The notes under the pieces were generated by a model, which was not told where the DNA came from, did no database searches, and saw only the letters and a list, made by a program, of their open reading frames with translations. Below, piece by piece: positions 49,010-58,346 of a DNA stretch of 64,000 nt. A program made the position numbers and the translations under genes. The stretch comes from Merdibacter sp965119685 (GTDB lineage: Bacteria; Bacillota_I; Bacilli_A; Erysipelotrichales; Erysipelotrichaceae): positions 2,294,001-2,358,000 of the forward strand of contig OZ221971.1 in the NCBI GenBank assembly GCA_965119685.1, in the 5' to 3' direction. The stretch's first letter is position 1. The number at the start of each line of letters is the position of its first letter.

Positions 49010-49668
49010 CACTCACGCACCTGCCAATCGATTTCCTCACGCCCTAACTGCCGCAGGTAAGCGTTGGTTTGGGAAAAAGGGCGGGAGCCGAAAAACCCAT
49101 GGTAAGCGGAGAGGGGCGAGGGATGCGCACTTTTGATGATGCGATGGCGGGCAGAATCGATCAGCCGCTCTTTCTCCTGCGCCCACTTCCCCCACAATAA
49201 AAAGACCGAGGGCTGCGCGTATGTGCTTACAAAGCGAATCGCATGATCGCTGAATGTCTCCCAGCCTTTCTTGCGGTGACTGCCGCTTTTTCCCGCTTCC
49301 ACGCTCAAGACGGTGTTCATCATCAAAACGCCCTGATGCACCCAGTCTGTTAAGCAGCCGTGGGCGGGCATAGCAATCCCTAAATCGCTTTGCAATTCCT
49401 TATAGATGTTGCGCAGGCTGGGCGGCAGCGGAGTGCCGCGGCTGACAGAAAAGCAAAACCCGTGCGCCTGATGTTCATGAATATAGGGATCTTGGCCAAG
49501 GATCACCACCTTCAGCTCTGACAGCGGGCATTGCTCAAAACAGGCGAACAGCTGCCCGCGGGGCGGATATACCGTATGATGGGCATAGGCGTCCTCCACA
49601 AAGTCCATCAGCGCCTGATAATACGCCTGACCGCGTTCCTGTGCAAAAAAATCTTCCCACTCTTTCAT
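49009..49668 (-). CDS. ung: uracil-DNA glycosylase family 1, variant active-site motif (second copy)
   Basis: A 219-residue family-1 uracil-DNA glycosylase. The first motif reads GQDPYIHEH where the family has GQDPYHGPG: catalytic D60 and the thymine-excluding Y62 are kept, but the next His is Ile. The remaining motifs are standard: LLWGKWAQ and HPSPLS (H182). The start follows GAGAGG. It is upstream of and coupled to folC, about 290 nt after uvrB on the same strand. The canonical paralogue is at 6104-6781. It is probably active, possibly with changed kinetics or inhibitor sensitivity. Confidence 0.93.
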   Translation of the reverse strand: MKEWEDFFAQERGQAYYQALMDFVEDAYAHHTVYPPRGQLFACFEQCPLSELKVVILGQDPYIHEHQAHGFCFSVSRGTPLPPSLRNIYKELQSDLGIAMPAHGCLTDWVHQGVLMMNTVLSVEAGKSGSHRKKGWETFSDHAIRFVSTYAQPSVFLLWGKWAQEKERLIDSARHRIIKSAHPSPLSAYHGFFGSRPFSQTNAYLRQLGREEIDWQVRE

Positions 49669-49959
49669 GGCTATCCTCTCTTTCGATTCTATCTTTCCTT
49701 ATTGAACGATTCCCCGCTCTCAAGCTGAGGGCTGCCAACCATCGCCCGCGCAATACAGCGAAAAGAAATACGACAGCGATACGCCCATCCCTTTTTAAAC
49801 AGGCATTCCTATATGCAAAGGCGCTTCCCTCACCTTTGATGATGCGTTATGCACGGCGCGAAAGCAAAGCGCGTCTGTCCTTTTTACCCTGTTTTTCAAA
49901 GCCTTTCAAACAAGGAACCGCTCGCTTGTTTCCACCTTTTTCCATGACGGCTTACACCT

Positions 49960-51936
49960 TTAAGAATTGCGCAGCTCAATCAAAATATCACGCAGCGCTG
50001 CCGCCCGTTCAAAGTCGAGCACGCGTGCCGCTTCTTTCATCTCTTTCTCGATACTCTCCAGCATCTTCGTCTTATCCTTTTTCGCCATCTTGTTTTTCTT
50101 CTTCATGTAGGCGGCCGTCATCTCCTTGGTCTCCTTGCTGCGGACGACGTCGTGAATCGGCTTGATGATCGTCTTCGGTGTGATGTTGTGCGCTTGGTTG
50201 AACGCCATCTGGATCTCACGGCGGCGGGCGGTTTCATCCAAGGCGTTTTGCATCGATCCGGTAATCGTATCGGCATACATGATCACCTTTCCCTGGGCGT
50301 TACGCGCCGCACGTCCGATGATCTGAATGAGCGAGCGCTCACTGCGCAAGAAGCCTTCCTTGTCCGCATCGAGAATGGCGATCAGCGATACCTCCGGGAT
50401 ATCGAGTCCTTCTCTCAGCAGATTGATTCCGACCAGCACATCATATTTTCCCTTACGCAGATCGGCGATGATCTCCGTACGCTCGATTGTCGTCACCTCG
50501 TGATGCAGCCAGGCGACTTTAAACTCCATGTTTTTGAGATAAGCGGTCAAATCCTCTGCCATCCGCACCGTCAGCGTCGTAATCAGGGTTCGCTCTCCCC
50601 GCTCTACGCGCTCTTTGATCTCACTGACGAGGTCGTCGATCTGTCCCTGTGTTTTGCGTACCTCGACGACAGGGTCCAGCAATCCGGTCGGCCGGATGAT
50701 CTGTTCGATCACCTCGCCGTGCACCTTATTCAATTCATAGTCGCCCGGGGTTGCCGAGACGTAGATCGCCTGATGCACGAGCCGTTCAAACTCTTCAAAG
50801 CGCAAAGGGCGGTTGTCTAATGCACTGGGCAGGCGAAAACCGAAGTTGACTAAAGTCTCCTTGCGCGAGCGATCGCCGTTGTACATCCCGCGAATCTGCG
50901 GCAATGAAACATGGCTCTCGTCGACAACTAACAAAAAATCATCCGGGAAATAGTCAAACAGCGTATAAGGACGTTCCCCCGGCTGACGGCCGTCAATGTG
51001 GCGGGAGTAGTTCTCAATACCCGGGCAGACGCCAAACTGGCGCAGCGCCTCTACATCGTAGCGCGTCCGCTGTTCCAGCCGCTGTTTTTCTAACAGCTTA
51101 CCATCCTGTTCCAGCTCCTGTAAACGCTCATCCAGCTCCTCCTCGATCGTATCGGCCGCCCGGTTGATAATGTCCTGACTGGTGGCATAGCCGCTGGCCG
51201 GATAGACGACGTACACCGTATAGGCGTTGAGCAGCTTGCCGGTGAGGGGATCCACCTCGCAGATCCGCTCGATCTCATCGTCGAACAGCTCGATGCGAAG
51301 GACAAACGCATCCGTATGTCCCGGTGCGATCTCGATGACGTCGCCGCGCACGCGAAAGGTACCGCGGCTCAGATCGGTATCGTTGCGGCTGTATTGCTGG
51401 GCGACCAAACGCTGCATGAGACGCTTGCGGTCGATCACCTCGCCCACCCGCAGGGAGAAAAACATATCCCGGTATTGTTCGGGGTTGCTGGCGCCGTAAA
51501 TGCAGGCGACCGAAGCGATGATGATGGTATCCCTGCGCTCCAAGATGGAGTTGACCGCCGACATGCGCAGCATATCCAGCTCGATGTTGGTCGTCGCATT
51601 TTTATCGATGTAGGTATCGGTGTTGGGCAGATACGCCTCCGGCTGATAATAGTCGAAGTTGGAGACGAAATACTCTACACGGTTATGCGGAAAAAATTCT
51701 TTGAATTCCGAGTACAGCTGCCCGGCTAGCGTCTTATTGTGGGCAAAGACGAGCGTCGGCTTATTCACCTGCGCAATCACATTGGAGATCGTAAAGGTCT
51801 TTCCCGTACCGGTCGCTCCTAACAGCACCTGTTCCTTTTTTCCGGCACGGATGCCTTGAACGAGCTGTTCGATTGCCGCAGGCTGATCGCCTTGGGGCTG
51901 ATAGTCGGATACTAAGGTAAATAGCTTATCCTGCAT
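49960..51936 (-). CDS. uvrB: UvrABC system protein B
   Basis: A 658-residue excision-repair helicase-like protein that verifies damage and loads UvrC. Walker A is GATGTGKTFT, followed by FAHNKTLAGQLYSEFKEFFP. The beta-hairpin region has YYQPEAYLP. Helicase motifs V/VI are LREGLDIPEVSL and QIIGRAARN. A C-terminal UVR motif (about 620-655) binds UvrC. The start overlaps the end of ctpA by 11 nt with GGTGGAG upstream, so it is coupled to ctpA. No LexA-type operator was recognised. Confidence 0.97.
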   Translation of the reverse strand: MQDKLFTLVSDYQPQGDQPAAIEQLVQGIRAGKKEQVLLGATGTGKTFTISNVIAQVNKPTLVFAHNKTLAGQLYSEFKEFFPHNRVEYFVSNFDYYQPEAYLPNTDTYIDKNATTNIELDMLRMSAVNSILERRDTIIIASVACIYGASNPEQYRDMFFSLRVGEVIDRKRLMQRLVAQQYSRNDTDLSRGTFRVRGDVIEIAPGHTDAFVLRIELFDDEIERICEVDPLTGKLLNAYTVYVVYPASGYATSQDIINRAADTIEEELDERLQELEQDGKLLEKQRLEQRTRYDVEALRQFGVCPGIENYSRHIDGRQPGERPYTLFDYFPDDFLLVVDESHVSLPQIRGMYNGDRSRKETLVNFGFRLPSALDNRPLRFEEFERLVHQAIYVSATPGDYELNKVHGEVIEQIIRPTGLLDPVVEVRKTQGQIDDLVSEIKERVERGERTLITTLTVRMAEDLTAYLKNMEFKVAWLHHEVTTIERTEIIADLRKGKYDVLVGINLLREGLDIPEVSLIAILDADKEGFLRSERSLIQIIGRAARNAQGKVIMYADTITGSMQNALDETARRREIQMAFNQAHNITPKTIIKPIHDVVRSKETKEMTAAYMKKKNKMAKKDKTKMLESIEKEMKEAARVLDFERAAALRDILIELRNS

Positions 51937-53422
51937 ACAGAAGCTCCACCGCCTTTCTCATCTGGGTATCCAGCTGCGCTTCATTTTCATTCCAATAGAT
52001 CGCCGCCGCATTGGCTAGTGCCTGTGCGGTTTCATTGTCGATCACCCCATCGCTTTGTAAACCGTAATCCTTTTCAAACTGACGCAGGGCAGCGGTAGAC
52101 TGCGGGGAAAAGTAGGCGTCCTCTCGATCGGCGTCATAGCCCAGAAAGCGCAGGTAGATCTGCACCGGCTTGGCGATGTCCGCTACCTCGTCCTCCTCCA
52201 CATGCACGTCCTGCTTATAAATCGGCATTGCGATCGAGCGCGCCGCATCCAGACTCACCTCTACATCGGGCTGAATACCAACGCCGTTGATGACAGTGCC
52301 CTTGCTGGAAAACCACTGTGCCGTCGTATACTTTAACGAGGTGCCGTCGCTGAAAGGAACGCTGGTCTGCATCGTCCCCTTGCCATAGGTCGTATTGCCT
52401 ACCAATAGCACACGCTCACCGAGGTTGTCGTCTAACGCGCTGATGAGCGCTTCAGAGGCGGAGGCGGTGTTGGCATTCATCAAAATGACGATCTGATCGA
52501 AGGCAAAGGGCGTGTAGGTCTCCTCCAGCACGTATTCGCTTCTGTTGCCGCTTCGGTCCTCACTTTGAAAGACGACGGTGCCCTTTGGCAGAAAATATTT
52601 GGCGATGTCTAACGCCGCACTGAGATAGCCGCCACCGTTGTCGCGCAGATCGAGGATGAGTTTCGTTTCACCGCTCTCGCTGATGCGCTTCAAAGCGCTC
52701 TCCATATCCGCGGCGCTGTTTTCCGAGAAGGAAGCGAGCCGTACATAGCCATAGCCCTCCTCCACATAGGCGATTACAGAATTGTCCACAAGAGCCGGCG
52801 TCACTTGTATGGTATGGGTCTTGCCCAAACGCTCAATCACCAGCGTGACGCTTTCTCCTTCTTTTTGGGTGAGCATCGCTTTGATCTCATCAGAGGAAAG
52901 CGCATCGCAAGAGGTGCCCTCCACCATCATCAGACGATCTCCTCTTTGGATACCCGCTTTCTGTGCCGGTGAGTTTTCAAACACATCTGCCACGATATAC
53001 GCATCGGCGCTGTTTTGATAAAATTGCAGTCCGACGCCGACAAAGGTTCCCTCCAGCGTAGCGGAAAACGACTGAGCGTCCTCTAGGCTCATATATTCGG
53101 TATGTGCGTCGACATCGCTTTGCGCCATGGCGGCGATGGCCTGTTCCAGCAAATCGCTGGAGAGCTGATCATTATCTTTCCCGAAATACCACTGTTCATT
53201 CATCAGGGTGTACACGCTTTCCAGCTTTTCCATCTGCAAGCTGCGCTCATCGCCCACCGCCGGTGAGTCCGTTGCCCGCGACACAAAAAAACCGGCCGCA
53301 AAAAACAACAGACAGCTGCATACGATTGCCAGCTTTTTCCGTCTTTCCCGCTTTTCCGCCGCAATTTCATCCGGCCATTTATGCCGTTCCAGCTTATAGA
53401 TCACGGTTCTTTTTTCCGCCAT
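51926..53422 (-). CDS. ctpA: C-terminal processing protease CtpA (S41) with peptidoglycan-binding domain
   Basis: A 498-residue S41 protease. One N-terminal membrane helix (31-48) anchors it outside the cell. A PDZ domain (about 115-205) precedes the protease core, with S321 in NTASASE and K348 in YGKGT as the Ser-Lys dyad. Residues about 415-475 are a peptidoglycan-binding (PG_binding_1) domain. This layout fits an envelope protease acting near the wall. It has its own promoter (TTGCGA-16-TATGAT), a GAGGTG ribosome site and overlaps uvrB. It lies downstream of the FtsEX operon, separated by a terminator. Confidence 0.95.
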   Translation of the reverse strand: MAEKRTVIYKLERHKWPDEIAAEKRERRKKLAIVCSCLLFFAAGFFVSRATDSPAVGDERSLQMEKLESVYTLMNEQWYFGKDNDQLSSDLLEQAIAAMAQSDVDAHTEYMSLEDAQSFSATLEGTFVGVGLQFYQNSADAYIVADVFENSPAQKAGIQRGDRLMMVEGTSCDALSSDEIKAMLTQKEGESVTLVIERLGKTHTIQVTPALVDNSVIAYVEEGYGYVRLASFSENSAADMESALKRISESGETKLILDLRDNGGGYLSAALDIAKYFLPKGTVVFQSEDRSGNRSEYVLEETYTPFAFDQIVILMNANTASASEALISALDDNLGERVLLVGNTTYGKGTMQTSVPFSDGTSLKYTTAQWFSSKGTVINGVGIQPDVEVSLDAARSIAMPIYKQDVHVEEDEVADIAKPVQIYLRFLGYDADREDAYFSPQSTAALRQFEKDYGLQSDGVIDNETAQALANAAAIYWNENEAQLDTQMRKAVELLYAG

Positions 53423-53450
53423 AGGATCACCTCAAAATATTTCTTATGAC

Positions 53451-53478
53451 ATCATACCACATTTTCCCCTATTCGCAA
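53451..53478 (-). promoter_or_regulatory. promoter of ctpA-uvrB
   Basis: On the - strand, TTGCGA (53473-53478), 16-nt spacer, TATGAT (53451-53456) with a TGG extension. Confidence 0.6.
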
Positions 53479-53759
53479 AAGAAGTGTGCTTTTTTGTCCT
53501 TTTTTCATTCTACCTATTTCAACTGTTGTTCACTTGACACTCAACGCCGCTCACCAATTACCTTTGATAGTTTGAAGAGTCATCACCAAAAAAGGAATTC
53601 AACATACAGAAAGCAAAAGGAACAAGCCTCGCTTGTTCCTCATCATGATTGTATATGACATCAGCACTGTCGTTCAATGGCAGCATCCTCCCCACACCAC
53701 AGCGATTCACGCTGCTGTCATACGCTCTGATTTTCCATCCGATGCACCACGCATATTCG
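53479..53759. other. intergenic region between ftsX and ctpA
   Basis: About 280 bases with no supported gene; it holds the terminator at 53614-53640. Confidence 0.5.
53614..53640 (-). terminator. intrinsic terminator of the ftsX-ftsE operon
   Basis: AGGAACAAGC (53631-53640 read on -) pairs perfectly with GCTTGTTCCT (53618-53627) around a 3-nt loop, followed by TTTTGC. It lies about 120 nt past the ftsX stop. Confidence 0.65.
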
Positions 53760-54662
53760 CTATCGCTTCCAGCGCAGATAGCGCGTCGTGGACAAGAAGC
53801 TTCCCAGCATACCGATGACCACACCCGAAGCGATCAGGCCCAAGCAGATCCACAAAGTGAACGGCCATACCGGCTGTAAGGCAAACAGCTCTGTAAATAA
53901 ACGACCGCCGATCAGATCGTAGAACCACGCATAACCGAAGTAGGTAAGGATGCAGGGAATGACAGCGCCGACCAGTCCGATCAGCACTCCCTCCATCATG
54001 AAAGGCACCTTGATAAAATGGTTGCTGGCGCCGACATTGCGCATGATGGCGATTTCCTCGCTGCGGGCGTAAATCGTCGTCTTGATCGTATTGGAGATCA
54101 GATAGCCCGTCAAAAGAAACAGCAGGATGACAAAGACCATACCTCCCTGACGGATCATATTCAACAGATGAATCAAGGAGGAGACGCTCGTTCCGCCATA
54201 CACCGCATCGGATACGATCTCCAGCTGTGAAATCGCATCTGTCGTCTGCGCGATCTGATCCGGATCCTCCACTGTCACAAAGAAAGCGTTGCTCAGCGGA
54301 TTATCTTCTCCGCGATACATGGCAAACGCCTCGCCCTTTTCTTTAATCATCAGCTCCAGCTCCGCATCCTTGTCTGACAGGACAGCAGCGGCGACATTGT
54401 CCATTTCCGACAGCGTCTCTCCCGCCGCACGCAGCTCATCTTCGCTCTCTACCTCCGGCTTGAGCACGACGTGAATCTGCAAGCCGCTTTCGATATTGCC
54501 GGCAAACAGAGAGACGTTGCCTGCCAATGCCAAAAACAGCGCCAGCAGCGTCAAAGTGACGCTGACTGCCGTCGCCGCAGACAAAGACATCGCCAGATGG
54601 CGAAAGAAGCTGCGCCCCGCCTGTTTGAGATGATAAGGAATCATCTTGAGTTCCTTAATCAT
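53760..54662 (-). CDS. ftsX: FtsX cell-division permease (copy beside FtsE)
   Basis: A 300-residue FtsX: a short cytoplasmic N-terminus, helix 1 (about 25-50), an extracellular domain (about 50-170) and three more helices near the C-terminus. Family motifs are IRQGG before helix 2 and EEIAIMRNVGAS after it, ending LRWKR. FtsEX senses ATP hydrolysis inside and activates cell-wall hydrolases outside. The start overlaps ftsE by 8 nt; an alternative ATG at 54644 has AAGGA 8 nt upstream. A second, equally intact FtsX is at 56734-57639. Confidence 0.95.
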   Translation of the reverse strand: MIKELKMIPYHLKQAGRSFFRHLAMSLSAATAVSVTLTLLALFLALAGNVSLFAGNIESGLQIHVVLKPEVESEDELRAAGETLSEMDNVAAAVLSDKDAELELMIKEKGEAFAMYRGEDNPLSNAFFVTVEDPDQIAQTTDAISQLEIVSDAVYGGTSVSSLIHLLNMIRQGGMVFVILLFLLTGYLISNTIKTTIYARSEEIAIMRNVGASNHFIKVPFMMEGVLIGLVGAVIPCILTYFGYAWFYDLIGGRLFTELFALQPVWPFTLWICLGLIASGVVIGMLGSFLSTTRYLRWKR

Positions 54663-55344
54663 ACTTCAAATAACCGCCTTTCATCATATCTGCAACGATG
54701 TATCCCTCTTCCAAAGAGATCGTGCGCTTTTTGAAATCGTTGACCAGCGTACTGTCATGGGTAACCATCACCACCGTCGTCTGTTCGACCTCATTGATTT
54801 TTTCCAACAGCTCCATGATCTCCTTTGACATCTCCGGATCAAGGTTGCCGGTAGGCTCATCGGCAATCAGCACCTTAGGATGGTTGGCAATCGCTCTGCC
54901 GATCGTCGCACGCTGCTGCTGTCCTCCCGATAATTGGTTAGGAAACGCCCGTGCCTTATCGCTCAGCGACACCAACTCCAGCACCTCACGCACCCGGCGG
55001 CGAATTTGCTGCTTCTCCATCCCGATCACCTCTAAGGCAAAAGAGATGTTCTCAAAGATCGTCAGCGCCGGCAACAGACGGAAATCCTGAAAGACCACGC
55101 CGATGTTGCGGCGGTAATAAGGCACCTTGCTGTGTTTGAGCTTGCCGACGTTCACATCGTTGACAAGCACCGCACCCTCATCGGGAATTTCTTCTCCGTC
55201 TAACAGCTTGATCAAGGTCGACTTGCCTGAGCCGGTCGGCCCGATGATGTAAACAAACTCGCCATCCTCGATCGTCAGATTGATATTGCGCAGTGCATGC
55301 ACACCGTTTTTATAAGATTTCGACACATTTTCCAGTTGAATCAT
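54655..55344 (-). CDS. ftsE: FtsE cell-division ATPase
   Basis: A 229-residue ABC ATPase. Walker A GPTGSGKSTL (from residue 35), signature LSGGQQQRA, Walker B VLIADEPTGNLD and a switch HDS follow in order. It forms the cytoplasmic engine of FtsEX. The ATG follows GAAGGAG. It lies 14 nt after the M23 hydrolase gene and overlaps ftsX. It is the only ftsE in the operon and so may serve both FtsX paralogues. Confidence 0.96.
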   Translation of the reverse strand: MIQLENVSKSYKNGVHALRNINLTIEDGEFVYIIGPTGSGKSTLIKLLDGEEIPDEGAVLVNDVNVGKLKHSKVPYYRRNIGVVFQDFRLLPALTIFENISFALEVIGMEKQQIRRRVREVLELVSLSDKARAFPNQLSGGQQQRATIGRAIANHPKVLIADEPTGNLDPEMSKEIMELLEKINEVEQTTVVMVTHDSTLVNDFKKRTISLEEGYIVADMMKGGYLKYD

Positions 55345-55357
55345 CGTCTTCTCCTTC

Positions 55358-56737
55358 CTAGCCGATCAACGTCTCCGGACGCTCGCGGCAAGGGGTGCTG
55401 CCCTTAGAATCACAGCCGGTCGCCGGCGAACTCCAGCCACATCCCCATGCGAAGTCCGCTGTGCGGGAGAACTGTGCGGCCGCATCGCTGATGGACATAC
55501 CGCCGAGATTGATGATCTCGATATGGCAGTGCGGACCGCTGGAATTGCCAGCATTGCCGGTGAGACCCAACAGCTGTCCCTGGGAAACCGACTGCCCCAC
55601 CGAAACCGCCATACCGTTTTGCGACATGTGAAAGAAAGAGACAAAGTACGTCGTGCCGCCAACATTGACGAGCATAGCAATGTCGTTTCCGGCACCGTAA
55701 GGATACCCGCTCCAATTTCCCAGATACCCGCCGTTGCTCGGCGCCGGATTGGCTTTCCATACGATCAGACCATCCGCCGGCGCATAGATCGGCGTACCGA
55801 TCGGCACCGCTCTGTCCACACCCAGATGAACGCCGCCGCCGGGATAATACCAAGTCCCCGCCGAGGTCGGTCCGCTGACCGGATTCATCCACCCATCACT
55901 GCTGCTAGGGGTATAATCGCTGATCGTATCCATGCCGACCAGATTGCTGCTGATAGTAGACAAATCCACCTGTGCGCTGCGCATCTGTTCCTGTAGCTCG
56001 GCCTCATGCTGATGATAAACTGTAATCATCTGCTCGCTGCTCTCTTTCAGCTGCTGCGCCTGCTGTTTTTCAACCTCCAGCGACTCCTTTTGATCGATGG
56101 CGTCCTGCTCTAAGCGCTGCTGCTCACTCTTTTGCTGATTCAGCGCTTCCTTTTCCTGTGCCAGCGCGCTGATCTGCTGTTCGTCGCTCTCGGTGATACG
56201 CTGCAAGCCTTCCATCGTGCGCATCATTTCCTGCAAATCCTTTGCGCCCATGATCATATCGATATACATGTTCGTACCGATCGTCGCCTGCTCGCTCACC
56301 ATGCGCTCCTTGATCTGCGCGTCCCATTGCGCAATTTCCGCTTCCTTGGCGGCAATATCCTCTTCCAAGGCGGCAATATTCGACTGGATCTGCGCAATCG
56401 CCGCGTTCTTCTCGTCAATGCGGGCGTTAACCTCATCGATCAGCGTCTGCTGCTGGGCTACGAGTGCCTCGAGATCGGCCAGATCATCTTGCAGATTCTC
56501 AATATCGCTTTCAAACGAATCAATCTCCTCTTGCAGCTGTGACTGCTGCTGCTGATAATATTTCTTAAATTCATTGCAGGCAGCGCTGTCCTGTGAATTC
56601 TCCTGCACGCCGGAACACTTGGCGACCCATGCCGCCTCATCGGAAAAATCATACGCATGCAGCGTGACGGAGGCAGGAATCATCGCAATGATCAATGCCG
56701 CCGCACATAAACCCGCCATTCCTCTTTTCACTTTCAT
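55358..56737 (-). CDS. secreted coiled-coil M23 peptidase (EnvC/PcsB-like)
   Basis: A 459-residue secreted protein. A signal peptide (1-28) is followed by a long coiled coil (about 55-265) and an M23 LytM domain (about 285-425). All zinc-peptidase residues are present: H304 and D308 (HLGVD), H370 and H403-x-H405 (HCH), so it should be an active peptidoglycan endopeptidase, unlike degenerate EnvC. The ATG at 56737 has GAGGTGG at 7 nt and overlaps the preceding ftsX by 4 nt. Its place between ftsX and ftsE suggests that its coiled coil is the FtsX-docked partner. Two of its late cysteines (C433, C442) may form a disulfide. Confidence 0.93.
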   Translation of the reverse strand: MKVKRGMAGLCAAALIIAMIPASVTLHAYDFSDEAAWVAKCSGVQENSQDSAACNEFKKYYQQQQSQLQEEIDSFESDIENLQDDLADLEALVAQQQTLIDEVNARIDEKNAAIAQIQSNIAALEEDIAAKEAEIAQWDAQIKERMVSEQATIGTNMYIDMIMGAKDLQEMMRTMEGLQRITESDEQQISALAQEKEALNQQKSEQQRLEQDAIDQKESLEVEKQQAQQLKESSEQMITVYHQHEAELQEQMRSAQVDLSTISSNLVGMDTISDYTPSSSDGWMNPVSGPTSAGTWYYPGGGVHLGVDRAVPIGTPIYAPADGLIVWKANPAPSNGGYLGNWSGYPYGAGNDIAMLVNVGGTTYFVSFFHMSQNGMAVSVGQSVSQGQLLGLTGNAGNSSGPHCHIEIINLGGMSISDAAAQFSRTADFAWGCGWSSPATGCDSKGSTPCRERPETLIG

Positions 56738-57639
56738 CGTTTCCACCTCAAATACTTCCCTACCGCTAAAGAGCTGCCGATCATACCGACAGCGATTCCG
56801 ACCGATAAAATCAACAGGCTCACCAGCGCCGCAAAAGGCCATGCGCTGACCATGACAAACATGGAGGACAGAAAGATGCCCCCAAACGCCTCATATACCA
56901 GATAATACCCGCCGCATACGATGATGATCGGAATCAGCGCGCCCAAGACGCCGATGTACATGCCCTCGATGATAAAGGGCATGCGGATATACCAGTTGCT
57001 GGCGCCGACATTGCGCATGATCGCGATTTCCTCCTGACGGGTCTGAATCGTCATCTTGATCGTATTTTTAATCAACAATACAGCTAATAATCCCAAAAAG
57101 AGTACAAAGATGCCTCCGCCCAGACGAAGTCCCTCAAAGACGTCGACCATCACGGTGATTCCATCGCCGCCATAGCTGGCGCTGACGATTCCCTCCATGT
57201 GTTCCAACGCGTCACAGATGTCGATAATCTGCTGAGGATCGCTCAAATCGATGAGAAACACATCATAGAGCGGATTGCGGTCCTCGCCCGCATAATAGCT
57301 GAACATCTCTCCGTTTTCCTCGATCAGCTGGTCTAACTCTTCCTCCTTGCTGGAAAAAGCGACGTTTTTCACGCCCTCCAGCGCTTCGATCTGCTGTTTC
57401 AGCTCAGCAATCTGCGCCTCGCCTTCGCTGCCGGGACTGATTGTCGCCTGTATCTGAAAGTCCTGTTCGATATTTTTCGTAAAGCTGTTGATGTTTCCGG
57501 CGATCAGCACCAGAAGTCCGACAATGAGCAGAGTGACACTCACTGCGGTGGCAGAAGAGAACGTCAGCGAAACGTGGCGGACGATGCTTCTCCATGCCGT
57601 CGCAAAATGACTCGGCAAACTGCGAAAGAACTGGTTCAT
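56734..57639 (-). CDS. ftsX: FtsX cell-division permease (second copy, operon head)
   Basis: A 301-residue FtsX paralogue with the same layout as 53760-54662: four helices, a large extracellular domain between helices 1 and 2, EEIAIMRNVGAS after helix 2 and LRWKR at the end. The two copies agree closely in membrane parts (SSATAVSVTL, KNTIKMTIQTRQEEIAIM) and differ in the extracellular domain, the partner-binding part. The ATG at 57639 follows GGAAGGTG. It heads the operon behind an extended -10 promoter and overlaps the M23 gene. Confidence 0.93.
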   Translation of the reverse strand: MNQFFRSLPSHFATAWRSIVRHVSLTFSSATAVSVTLLIVGLLVLIAGNINSFTKNIEQDFQIQATISPGSEGEAQIAELKQQIEALEGVKNVAFSSKEEELDQLIEENGEMFSYYAGEDRNPLYDVFLIDLSDPQQIIDICDALEHMEGIVSASYGGDGITVMVDVFEGLRLGGGIFVLFLGLLAVLLIKNTIKMTIQTRQEEIAIMRNVGASNWYIRMPFIIEGMYIGVLGALIPIIIVCGGYYLVYEAFGGIFLSSMFVMVSAWPFAALVSLLILSVGIAVGMIGSSLAVGKYLRWKR

Positions 57640-57711
57640 GCAGCGAAACACCTTCCTTTCTGTCGCGTATCGGTCGTCATGTAAAAAAAACAGATGACAT
57701 AAACCGTTTTC

Positions 57712-57720
57712 ATTATAACA
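57712..57720 (-). promoter_or_regulatory. extended -10 of the ftsX-M23-ftsE-ftsX operon
   Basis: TGT-TATAAT on the - strand (-10 at 57712-57717). No good -35 box. Confidence 0.5.
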
Positions 57721-57850
57721 TACTTTCACCAAAGAGATATGATAGATCATATGAAATTTTTACTATTTCTCCACACCCCTTTTCCCGCCGATCCTCTTTC
57801 ACTTTTTTTCTTTTGCTTTCGCAAAGTGAACCGTTTTGACTCTATAAAGG

Positions 57851-57881
57851 AAAACCCATGCTTTCACTCAGAAAACATGGG
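57851..57881 (-). terminator. intrinsic terminator of mscL
   Basis: CCCATG and CATGGG (57876-57881 and 57855-57860) form the stem, followed by TTTTCCTTT on the - strand. Confidence 0.6.
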
Positions 57882-57929
57882 CTCTATCGCCAAGCAAACA
57901 TACGCTGCGCTATGAAAAAGCGCTGTTTG

Positions 57930-58322
57930 TTAGTGCTGCTGTTGCTGCTTCAGCAAATCGCGGATCTCCGTCAAAAGCACCTCCTGCGGGTCCGGTGCCG
58001 GCGCCGGCGCAGGCTCTTCCTCTTTCTTTTTCATGAAGCTGTTGATCGCCTTGATGAACAGGAAAATGCTGAATGCAACCAGCAAAAACGAGATGACCGC
58101 ATTGATGAAGTTCCCGATCATGATCTGTGCGCTGCCGATACCAAAGGACAGTGATGAAAAGTCGATGCCGCCGGTAATCATACCGATAATCGGCGTAAAG
58201 ACGTCGTTGACCAAGCTGTTGACGATCGATGTGAACGCACCGCCGATGATGACGCCGACCGCCATCTCCAAGACGTTTCCGCGCAGGGCAAACGTCTTAA
58301 ACTCCTGAATAAAACCCTTCAT
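57930..58322 (-). CDS. mscL: large-conductance mechanosensitive channel
   Basis: A 130-residue MscL, the channel that opens to release solutes on hypo-osmotic shock. The N-terminal amphipathic helix MKGFIQEFKTFALRGNVLE leads into pore helix TM1 (AVGVIIGGAFTSIVNSLV). TM2 is followed by a charged, Pro/Ala-rich linker and a short C-terminal helix (VLLTEIRDLLKQQ). Full length for the family. The start follows AGGAGG. It lies just downstream of a small membrane-protein gene (24 nt), so the two may be co-transcribed. Confidence 0.96.
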   Translation of the reverse strand: MKGFIQEFKTFALRGNVLEMAVGVIIGGAFTSIVNSLVNDVFTPIIGMITGGIDFSSLSFGIGSAQIMIGNFINAVISFLLVAFSIFLFIKAINSFMKKKEEEPAPAPAPDPQEVLLTEIRDLLKQQQQH

Positions 58323-58346
58323 ATCCTTTTCTCCTCCTGATATTTG

